In this document: piece by piece, positions 1 to 5,178 of the stretch
Layout: the number at the start of each line of letters is the position of its first letter
How positions within the stretch are numbered: position 1 is the stretch's first letter
Assembly: GCA_031286555.1 (NCBI GenBank)
Contig: JAITUD010000291.1
Span: 1 to 5,614, forward strand
Length of the DNA stretch: 5,614 bases
Direction of reading: 5' to 3'
DNA from: Microbacterium sp.
Lineage (GTDB): Bacteria > Actinomycetota > Actinomycetes > Actinomycetales > Microbacteriaceae
Program-made: the position numbers and the translations under genes
The notes under the pieces: generated by a model
What the model was told of the DNA's origin: nothing
Seen by the model: the letters and a program-made list of their open reading frames with translations, nothing else
Databases searched by the model: none

Positions 1-702
1 CATGTCGACGAACTTCTGGCGCAACTCGTCGTTGGTGTGGGTCTTGATGCCCCAGGCCATCGACTGCGCCGTGTTCGGTGAGGAGTCGTCGGGCGGGCCG
101 AACATCATCAGCGACGGCCACCAGAACCGGTTCACCGACTCCTGCACCAGTTCACGCTGGGCGTCGGTGCCGCGCATCATCGTCATGAGCAGCTCGTAGC
201 CCTGCCTCTGGTGGAACGACTCCTCCTTGCAGATGCGGATCATCGCGCGTCCATAGGGACCGAACGAGGTGCGGCACAGCGGCACCTGATTGCAGATCGC
301 GGCGCCGTCGACCAGCCAGCCGATCGTTCCGACGTCGGTGTAGGACAGCGTCGGGTAGTTGAAGATCGACGAGTACTTCTGCCTGCCGGCGATGAGGTTC
401 TCCGTTAGCTCGTTCCGCGAGACCCCGAGGGTCTCCGTCGCGGAGTACAGGTACAGTCCGTGGCCTGCCTCGTCCTGCACCTTGGCGAGCAGGATCGCCT
501 TGCGCCGCAGCGAGGGCGCGCGGCCGATCCAGTTGCCCTCCGGCTGCATCCCGATGATCTCGGAGTGCGCATGCTGGGCCACCTGGCGGACCAGGGTCTT
601 GCGGTACGCCTCGGGCATCCAGTCGCGCGGCTCGATGCGGTCGCGACGCGCGACGATCTCCTCGAAGCGCCGTTCGAGCTCCAGGTCGTCCTCGACCTTC
701 AT
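1..702 (-). CDS. paaA: Phenylacetyl-CoA epoxidase catalytic subunit PaaA (3' end cut by window edge)
   Basis: Catalytic alpha subunit of the soluble multicomponent 1,2-phenylacetyl-CoA epoxidase, which uses O2 and reducing equivalents passed on by PaaE to epoxidise the CoA-activated aromatic ring. Reading the minus strand from ATG at 702 gives 234 codons with no stop to the window edge, about three quarters of the roughly 310 residues usual for PaaA. The diiron ligands of this ferritin-like family are visible: Glu48 (in AHSEIIG), the first ExxH at Glu78-His81 (VQDEAGHG), and the second at Glu161-His164 (CKEESFHQRQGYE). The stretches GNWIGRAPSLRRKAILLAK and SRNELTENLIAGRQKYSSIF are also typical. 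The start is fixed by GGAGGT five bases upstream. It diverges from paaZ across a 121-bp spacer carrying an operator-like site. The remaining subunit genes (paaB, C, D, E) presumably follow beyond the left edge. Family identity is near certain; activity is inferred. Confidence 0.96.
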   Translation of the reverse strand, partial: MKVEDDLELERRFEEIVARRDRIEPRDWMPEAYRKTLVRQVAQHAHSEIIGMQPEGNWIGRAPSLRRKAILLAKVQDEAGHGLYLYSATETLGVSRNELTENLIAGRQKYSSIFNYPTLSYTDVGTIGWLVDGAAICNQVPLCRTSFGPYGRAMIRICKEESFHQRQGYELLMTMMRGTDAQRELVQESVNRFWWPSLMMFGPPDDSSPNTAQSMAWGIKTHTNDELRQKFVDM

Positions 703-707
703 ACTGC

Positions 708-713
708 ACCTCC
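708..713 (-). promoter_or_regulatory. Ribosome binding site of paaA
   Basis: On the minus strand GGAGGT lies five bases before the ATG at 702. It is an almost perfect Shine-Dalgarno match and supports that ATG as the paaA start. Confidence 0.8.
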
Positions 714-731
714 GTCGGAGCATCCGGCCTA

Positions 732-760
732 TTTACTGACCGACCGTTCTGTACTACTCT
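732..760 (+). promoter_or_regulatory. Tentative paaZ promoter overlapping the operator
   Basis: TTTACT (732-737) and TACTCT (755-760) are separated by 17 bases and could act as weak -35 and -10 boxes for paaZ. The operator-like site falls between and over them, as expected for simple repression. Both hexamers match the consensus poorly, so this is only a candidate. No convincing pair could be picked for paaA on the other strand, although the AT-rich TAAATA just beyond the operator (minus strand, about 730-735) is a possible -10. Confidence 0.25.
735..756. promoter_or_regulatory. PaaR-like (TetR-type) operator between paaA and paaZ
   Basis: Seen: the site contains CTGACCGACCGTTC (736-749), repeated exactly at 4230-4243 upstream of paaK. 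Its core, ACCGACC followed by GTTCTGT (739-752), is an imperfect inverted repeat with five of seven pairs matched. Known, from memory: the PaaR repressor of Corynebacterium glutamicum binds a 22-bp palindrome whose left half reads ACTNACCGNNCG. The left half here fits this fully, and 12 of 16 fixed positions match over the whole site. Inferred: a TetR-family repressor responding to phenylacetyl-CoA binds here and controls both divergent transcripts. The regulator gene is not in the window. The right half is degenerate, so the exact footprint is uncertain. Confidence 0.7.
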
Positions 761-808
761 GACACACGGATGCGGGTGGCGCAATGCTCCCGCGCGCCCT
801 CGACGACG

Positions 809-817
809 AGGAGAGGA
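809..817 (+). promoter_or_regulatory. Ribosome binding site that sets the paaZ start
   Basis: AGGAGAGGA ends six bases before GTG at 824. The in-frame ATG at 770 has no such sequence before it and would add 18 residues unlike PaaZ, so this site decides for the GTG start. Confidence 0.75.
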
Positions 818-823
818 AACCCC

Positions 824-2866
824 GTGAGCCCACTTCTGGAGAGCTACGCCGCCGGCGTCTGGTTCCGCGCGGACGATGAAGGCGCACCCCTGCTCGACGC
901 GGCCACCGGCGAGGAGATCGCCCGCATCTCGAGCTCCGGTCTAGACACCGCAGCGATGGTCGATCACGCCCGTCTCATCGGTGGCCCCGCCATCCGTCCG
1001 CTGACGTTCCACGAGCGGGCGACCATGCTCAAGGAGCTCGCGCTGATGCTGAATCAGCACAGAGACGAGTTCTATGCGCTGTCCGCGCGCACCGGCGCGA
1101 CGACGCGCGATTCGGCGGTGGACATCGACGGCGGCATCGGCACGATGTTCTCCTACGCGAGCAAGGGCAAGCGCGAGCTGCCGAACGACGTCGTGTACCT
1201 GGACGGCTCCGTCGAGCAGCTCGGTCGTGCCGGCACGTTCCTCGGCCAGCACGTGTACACCTCACGGCCCGGCGTGGCGGTGCAGATCAACGCCTTCAAC
1301 TTCCCGGTGTGGGGCATGCTCGAGAAGCTCGCCCCGGCGTTCCTCGCGGGGCTCCCCACGATCGTCAAGCCGGCGAGCCAGACGGCCTACCTCACCGAGG
1401 CCGTCGTTCGCAGGATCGTCGAGTCCGGCATCCTGCCCGAGGGCGCGCTGCAGCTGATCTCGGGCGGCGTCGGAGACCTGCTCGCGATGCTCGACGCACA
1501 GGACTCGGTGTCGTTCACCGGCTCCGCCGCGACCGCCGACCTGCTTCGCCGCGACCCCGCCGTGCAGGACCGTGGCGTGCGACTGCAGGTCGAGGCCGAC
1601 TCCCTGAACGCCTCCGTGCTGGGCACGGACGTCTCCGAGGAGGACCCCGAGTTCGACCTGTTCGTCAAGGGCGTCGTCACCGAGATGACGGTGAAGGCCG
1701 GCCAGAAGTGCACCGCGATCCGGCGGGCGATCGTGCCGGAGGCGATGGCGGATGCCGTGATCACGGCCGTGTCCGCCCGCCTGGCGCGCACCGTCGTCGG
1801 CGACCCGACCGACGACACGGTGCGCATGGGCGCGCTGGCCAGTCTCGCGCAGCGCGAGGAGGTGCGCCGGGCGGTCGCGACCCTGCGCCGCAGCTCGGAT
1901 CTCGTCTTCGGCGACCCCGATCACGTCGAGGTCGTCGGAGCGGATGCCGCGGACGGCGCCTTCCTGTCGCCGATCCTGCTCCGCGCGCATGATGGTGCCT
2001 CCGAGCCGCACGACGTCGAGCCGTTCGGCCCGGTGAGCACGGTGATCACCTACCGCACCGTCGAAGAGGCCATAGGTCTGACAGCCCGCGGGCGCGGCAG
2101 TCTGGTGGCATCCGTCGTCACCCACGACCCGGCCTTCGCGCGCGAGATCGTGCTGGGTCTCGCGCCCTGGCACGGCCGAGTGCTGGTGCTGGATCGCGAC
2201 GACGCGGCCGAGTCGACCGGGCACGGCAGCCCGCTGCCGATGCTCGTGCACGGCGGCCCAGGTCGCGCCGGCGGCGGCGAGGAGCTCGGCGGCATCCGCG
2301 GGGTGCTGCACCACATGCAGCGCACCGCGGTGCAGGCCTCCCCCGACATGATGACTGCGATCACCGGACGCTGGACCACCGGTTCCGCGCGCCGCGTGGA
2401 GGACGTGCATCCGTTCCGGAAGAGCCTGCGCGAGCTGCGCATCGGCGACAGCATCGTTTCGGAGCCGCGCACGGTCACGCTCGCCGACATCGACCACTTC
2501 GCCGATTTCACCGGCGACCGGTTCTACGCGCACACCGACCCGGAAGCCGCGGCGAAGAACCCGCTGTTCGGCGGCATCGTCGCGCACGGCTATCTCGTGG
2601 TCTCGCTGGCTGCCGGGCTCTTCGTCGATCCTGATCCGGGTCCCGTGCTCGCGAACTTCGGCGTCGACGGGCTGCGCTTCCTCACTCCGGTGAAGGCCGA
2701 TGACGCGATCCGCGTGACACTGACGGTCAAGCAGATCACGCCGCGCAGCTCGGCCGACTACGGCGAGGTGCGCTGGGACGCGGTCGTCGTCAACCAGGAC
2801 GACGAGCCGGTCGCGACCTACGACGTGCTCACGCTGGTGGCGAAGGAGTGGCCGCCCGCGGAGTGA
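824..2866 (+). CDS. paaZ: Bifunctional PaaZ: 3-oxo-5,6-dehydrosuberyl-CoA semialdehyde dehydrogenase / oxepin-CoA hydrolase
   Basis: Two-domain enzyme of aerobic phenylacetate breakdown. The C-terminal hydratase-like domain hydrolytically opens the oxepin-CoA ring to a reactive semialdehyde, and the N-terminal NADP-linked aldehyde dehydrogenase oxidises it to 3-oxo-5,6-dehydrosuberyl-CoA. From the GTG start the product is 680 residues, one less than the Escherichia coli enzyme. Residues about 1-520 are the dehydrogenase: Asn159 (INAFNFPVWG), the nucleotide-site stretch SFTGSAATADLL (230-241), general base Glu257 (VEADSLN) and nucleophile Cys296 (KAGQKCTAIRR). Residues about 535-680 are the MaoC-like hotdog domain with Asp565 and His570 (TGDRFYAH), followed by LFGGIVAHGYLVVSLAAGLF (581-600). 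All key residues of both halves are present, so both activities are expected. It is divergent from paaA and convergent with paaK, with 19 bp between their stop codons. Regulation is probably through the operator-like site at 735-756. Confidence 0.97.
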   Translation: MSPLLESYAAGVWFRADDEGAPLLDAATGEEIARISSSGLDTAAMVDHARLIGGPAIRPLTFHERATMLKELALMLNQHRDEFYALSARTGATTRDSAVDIDGGIGTMFSYASKGKRELPNDVVYLDGSVEQLGRAGTFLGQHVYTSRPGVAVQINAFNFPVWGMLEKLAPAFLAGLPTIVKPASQTAYLTEAVVRRIVESGILPEGALQLISGGVGDLLAMLDAQDSVSFTGSAATADLLRRDPAVQDRGVRLQVEADSLNASVLGTDVSEEDPEFDLFVKGVVTEMTVKAGQKCTAIRRAIVPEAMADAVITAVSARLARTVVGDPTDDTVRMGALASLAQREEVRRAVATLRRSSDLVFGDPDHVEVVGADAADGAFLSPILLRAHDGASEPHDVEPFGPVSTVITYRTVEEAIGLTARGRGSLVASVVTHDPAFAREIVLGLAPWHGRVLVLDRDDAAESTGHGSPLPMLVHGGPGRAGGGEELGGIRGVLHHMQRTAVQASPDMMTAITGRWTTGSARRVEDVHPFRKSLRELRIGDSIVSEPRTVTLADIDHFADFTGDRFYAHTDPEAAAKNPLFGGIVAHGYLVVSLAAGLFVDPDPGPVLANFGVDGLRFLTPVKADDAIRVTLTVKQITPRSSADYGEVRWDAVVVNQDDEPVATYDVLTLVAKEWPPAE

Positions 2867-2876
2867 CGCGGACGGC
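2851..2876. terminator. GC-rich hairpin around the paaZ stop codon, possible bidirectional terminator
   Basis: Arms GCCGCCCGCG (2851-2860) and CGCGGACGGC (2867-2876) pair at nine of ten positions. The six-base loop GAGTGA includes the paaZ stop codon. It begins inside paaZ and ends nine bases before the last base of the paaK stop codon, so transcripts from both sides run through it. There is no run of T on either side, so it is not a classic intrinsic terminator. High-GC bacteria often use tailless hairpins, which makes a role at this convergent junction plausible but unproven. Confidence 0.45.
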
Positions 2877-2885
2877 CCTGTCGGC

Positions 2886-4190
2886 TCAGCGCTTCGGACG
2901 CTCGTCGACGAGCCGCCGCGCCTTGCCGGCGGAGCGCTCGACCTCGCCCGGCGCGCGCACGTCGACGACGACCGTCACGCCGATGCGGTCCTTGATCAGG
3001 TGGCGCAGCCGTTCCGCGGCATCCGAAGCGGTGTCCACGGCTCCCTCTCTCGGCTCGACGAGCACCGTCAGCTCGTCGAGCTGACCCGGGCGCGTGAGCA
3101 CGCACTGGAAGTGCGGTGCGAGCGCGGGCGTCTGCAGGATGAGCTCTTCGATCTGGGTCGGGAACAGGTTCACGCCACGCAGGATGATCATGTCGTCGGT
3201 GCGACCGGTGATCTTCTCGATGCGGCGCATCGAGCGCGCGGTGCCCGGTAGCAGCCGGGTCAGATCGCGGGTGCGGTAGCGGATGATGGGCATCGCCTGC
3301 TTGGTGAGCGAGGTGAACACCAGCTCGCCCTCCTCGCCGTCAGGCACCGGCTGCATCGTGACGGGGTCGACGATCTCAGGATAGAAGTGGTCCTCCCAGA
3401 CGGTCAGCCCGTCCTTGGTCTCCACGCACTCGCTGGCCACACCGGGGCCGATCACTTCGGAGAGCCCGTAGATGTCGACCGCGTGCATGTCGAGACGTGC
3501 CTCCATCTCGCGGCGCATGTCGTTGGTCCACGGCTCGGCGCCGAAGATGCCGACCTTCAGCGAGGTCGACCGCGGGTCGATGCCCTGGCGCTCCATCTCG
3601 TCGATGATCGAGAGCATGTACGACGGCGTCACCATGATGATGTCGGGCTGGAAGTCCTGGATCAGCTGCACCTGCCGCTCGGTCTGTCCGCCCGAGACCG
3701 GCACCACCAGGCATCCGAGCTTCTCGGCGCCGTAGTGCGCGCCCAGCCCGCCTGTGAACAGACCGTAGCCGTACGCGTTGTGCAGGATGTCGCCCGCCCT
3801 GCCGCCGGCGGCACGGATGCTTCGGGCGACGACCGTCGCCCAGACGTCGAGGTCGTCCCTGGGGTAGCCGACGACCGTCGGGCGGCCGGTGGTGCCGGAG
3901 GAGGCGTGCACGCGCACGACCTGGTCTCGGGGCACCGCAAACATGCCGAAGGGGTAGTTCTCGCGCAGGTCGGACTTCGCGGTGAACGGGAATCGGGCGA
4001 GGTCGTCGAGCGTCTCGAGATCCTCGGGACGAACGCCGGCGGCGTCGAAGGCTGCACGGTAGTGCGGCACGTTCCGATACGCGTGCTCGAGCGTCCAGCT
4101 CAGGCGCTCCAGCTGCAGCGCGCGCAGTTCGTCTGTGGAAGCGGTCTCGATCGGGTCGAGATCGCCGGGGTGCGGTGACAGATCCTGCAT
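2886..4190 (-). CDS. paaK: Phenylacetate-CoA ligase PaaK
   Basis: ATP-dependent ligase (EC 6.2.1.30) that converts phenylacetate and CoA to phenylacetyl-CoA with AMP and pyrophosphate, the first step of the pathway and the source of its likely inducer. With ATG at 4190 the product is 434 residues, close to the usual 430-440. ANL-superfamily motifs appear in order: phosphate loop SSGTTGRPT (97-105), PaaK-type YGYGLFTGGLG (140-150), YGLSEVIGPG (241-250), Asp309 in RYRTRDL, hinge region KITGRTDDMIILRGVNLFP (326-344), and near the C-terminus the A10 lysine Lys423 in RSAGKARR. The start was chosen because AAGGA lies seven bases before 4190. An ATG at 4226 would add 12 charged residues (MADGEREHKDVD) and lies four bases from the operator. 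The gene converges on paaZ and has its own operator-like site upstream, so it is probably transcribed separately from the oxidoreductase unit to its right. Confidence 0.96.
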   Translation of the reverse strand: MQDLSPHPGDLDPIETASTDELRALQLERLSWTLEHAYRNVPHYRAAFDAAGVRPEDLETLDDLARFPFTAKSDLRENYPFGMFAVPRDQVVRVHASSGTTGRPTVVGYPRDDLDVWATVVARSIRAAGGRAGDILHNAYGYGLFTGGLGAHYGAEKLGCLVVPVSGGQTERQVQLIQDFQPDIIMVTPSYMLSIIDEMERQGIDPRSTSLKVGIFGAEPWTNDMRREMEARLDMHAVDIYGLSEVIGPGVASECVETKDGLTVWEDHFYPEIVDPVTMQPVPDGEEGELVFTSLTKQAMPIIRYRTRDLTRLLPGTARSMRRIEKITGRTDDMIILRGVNLFPTQIEELILQTPALAPHFQCVLTRPGQLDELTVLVEPREGAVDTASDAAERLRHLIKDRIGVTVVVDVRAPGEVERSAGKARRLVDERPKR

Positions 4191-4197
4191 GTCCACG

Positions 4198-4202
4198 TCC
4201 TT
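4198..4202 (-). promoter_or_regulatory. Ribosome binding site that sets the paaK start
   Basis: On the minus strand AAGGA is followed by seven bases and then ATG at 4190. The alternative ATG at 4226 has only AGGAA ending one base before it, too close for normal initiation. This favours the shorter product. Confidence 0.65.
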
Positions 4203-4228
4203 GTGCTCACGCTCGCCATCGGCCATTT

Positions 4229-4250
4229 CCTGACCGACCGTTCAGCACGT
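4229..4250. promoter_or_regulatory. PaaR-like (TetR-type) operator upstream of paaK
   Basis: Holds the same CTGACCGACCGTTC 14-mer (4230-4243) as the paaA-paaZ spacer. Aligning 4225-4249 with 731-755 gives 21 of 25 identical bases. The outer part CTGA...TCAG (4230-4245) forms an imperfect palindrome with six of eight pairs. It lies about 40-60 bases before the chosen paaK start. A weak -10-like TAACGT on the minus strand (4252-4247) overlaps its edge, with CTGGAC 18 bases further upstream as a very poor -35. Inferred role: binding site for the same repressor that controls paaA and paaZ. The match to the C. glutamicum PaaR consensus as I remember it is 12 of 16 fixed positions. Confidence 0.65.
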
Positions 4251-4257
4251 TACGCCA

Positions 4258-4274
4258 GGACGCCGTCCGCGTCC
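4258..4274 (-). terminator. Small GC hairpin after the membrane-protein gene (weak terminator candidate)
   Basis: GGACGC (4258-4263) and GCGTCC (4269-4274) form a six-pair stem with a five-base loop, ten bases after the stop of the membrane-protein gene and before the paaK operator. The position suits separation of the two units. The stem is short, there is no T run, and such stems arise often by chance in high-GC DNA. Confidence 0.25.
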
Positions 4275-4284
4275 AGCGCGGCGA

Positions 4285-4770
4285 TCACGTGTGTCGGATG
4301 ATGGCGAGCACCATGCCCACGGGGATGCTGACGGCAAGCAGCGCGAGCAGCAGGCGATAACCGGTCAGCAGCATCCGATCCCGGTTGATCGGCGTTCTCA
4401 GGGCGGCGAGGAACGCCAGCACCAGCGCGGCGATCAGCGCCGCCGAGCCCGCGAAGACCCCGACGGGCGAGGCGAGGAGCGTGCCGAGGACGACCGCGGC
4501 GTTGCCGATGTTCCACAGCACAAACTGCCACCACGCGGCGCCGGCGCCTCCGCCCCACCGGCGCAGCGCCAGCCCCATCGCCACCTGGGCGACGCCGGCG
4601 ACCAGCACGAGGTAGGCGGACGCCCAGCTGCCCTTCTCCAGTTCGAGCGGGCCCGTCACGGCCGCGATCAGGCCTCCAAGGACGACCATCACGACACCTA
4701 CGACGCGCAGCCCCAGCCCCGCATCCGGCCGCCCGCGCTCACCCTTCTGCACGCTGTTCACCCGATTCAT
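4285..4770 (-). CDS. Small multi-pass membrane protein of unknown function
   Basis: I do not recognise the family. The 161-residue product has a short basic N-terminus followed by about five hydrophobic stretches: roughly 21-40 (VVGVVMVVLGGLIAAV), 50-69, 81-100 (starting WWQFVLWNIGNAAVVLG), 103-124 and 138-158. Charged RR, KGS and RTPINRDR segments form the loops. This strongly suggests an integral inner-membrane protein. No catalytic or transport signature is visible. Its ATG overlaps the stop of the preceding gene as ATGA (4770-4767), and no good Shine-Dalgarno is seen, so translation is probably coupled. Alternative GTG starts at codons 4 and 7 cannot be excluded. The opposite strand is also open over 4291-4851, but that product is a low-complexity charged chain and is rejected. 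Function is unknown. Confidence 0.75.
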   Translation of the reverse strand: MNRVNSVQKGERGRPDAGLGLRVVGVVMVVLGGLIAAVTGPLELEKGSWASAYLVLVAGVAQVAMGLALRRWGGGAGAAWWQFVLWNIGNAAVVLGTLLASPVGVFAGSAALIAALVLAFLAALRTPINRDRMLLTGYRLLLALLAVSIPVGMVLAIIRHT

Positions 4771-5177
4771 TCGAGGAAGTCGAGCCAGAGCGTCGCGCCG
4801 ACGTCTGCCAGGCGGCGCAGCGTGGACGAACTGATCGTCTCCGCCCCGTGAGGGAACGTGATGAACAGGCGTGTGAACACTTCTTCCGAGCGGAGGAGGT
4901 CCACGGGCGCCCCGGCGAGGCGATCGATGAGCGTGAGTATCGCCCGATCAAGTTCCTCCGCTCTTTGAGCGGAGTCCTTCTCCTCAAAGGAGATCGTTCC
5001 CAGCTGGTACCAGTGCGAGCCATCCGTCACCCGCCCAGAGAACGTCTCATAGGCGGCCAGCTCCGTAATAGGCACCGCATGGACCACGGTCAGACTCACG
5101 ATCACGTAGCCGTCAGCGCTGTCGTCGACCTTCTTGTGCACACCGAGAGCCTGGCACGGCCGGCCGACGGACACCAC
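4767..5177 (-). CDS. Small soluble protein, faintly DUF4279-like, of lower GC
   Basis: A 136-residue product from GTG at 5177, the earliest possible start after an in-frame stop at 5189-5187. There is no signal peptide or membrane segment. Residues 24-35 (YVIVSLTVVHAV) look like a first beta strand. SHWYQLGTISFEE (54-66) and the helix around 74-88 (EELDRAILTLIDRLA) follow, then FTRLFITFP and a C-terminal ISSSTLRRLADVGATLWLDF. This end resembles DUF4279 proteins, which finish with a leucine-rich helix and an L-x-x-D strand, but the resemblance is from memory and weak. The gene starts one base after the stop of the flavin monooxygenase and shares ATGA with the membrane-protein gene. Hand-counted GC is 185/300 over 4861-5160 against 215/300 in a paaZ sample. 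Codons uncommon in such genomes occur close together (AGA, ATA, CAA, CTT, ATT, TTT). Recent acquisition or relaxed selection is possible. Confidence 0.72.
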   Translation of the reverse strand: MVSVGRPCQALGVHKKVDDSADGYVIVSLTVVHAVPITELAAYETFSGRVTDGSHWYQLGTISFEEKDSAQRAEELDRAILTLIDRLAGAPVDLLRSEEVFTRLFITFPHGAETISSSTLRRLADVGATLWLDFLE

Positions 5178-5178
5178 C

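Noticed and set aside
152..784. Open 210-codon frame on the minus strand overlapping paaA
   Set aside because: It is the out-of-frame shadow of paaA, with an Arg/Ala/Pro-rich product. The true paaA frame is open from 702 to the window edge and carries the diiron motifs.
770..823. Upstream in-frame ATG for paaZ at 770
   Set aside because: The 18 added residues (Arg-rich, with no family resemblance) have no ribosome site before them, while GTG at 824 has a strong one and gives the family length of 680.
1262..2587. Long (441-codon) open frame antisense to paaZ
   Set aside because: The product is a Gly/Ala/Arg/His/Asp-rich chain without domains, typical of antisense frames in high-GC genes. The opposite strand carries an intact PaaZ with all catalytic residues.
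3387..4178. 263-codon open frame antisense to paaK
   Set aside because: Val/Asp/His/Arg-rich with no motif. The paaK frame on the other strand is complete.
4291..4851. 186-codon plus-strand frame opposite the membrane-protein gene
   Set aside because: The product is a low-complexity His/Gln/Arg/Asp chain. The minus strand encodes clean hydrophobic segments and is joined by ATGA to the gene before it.
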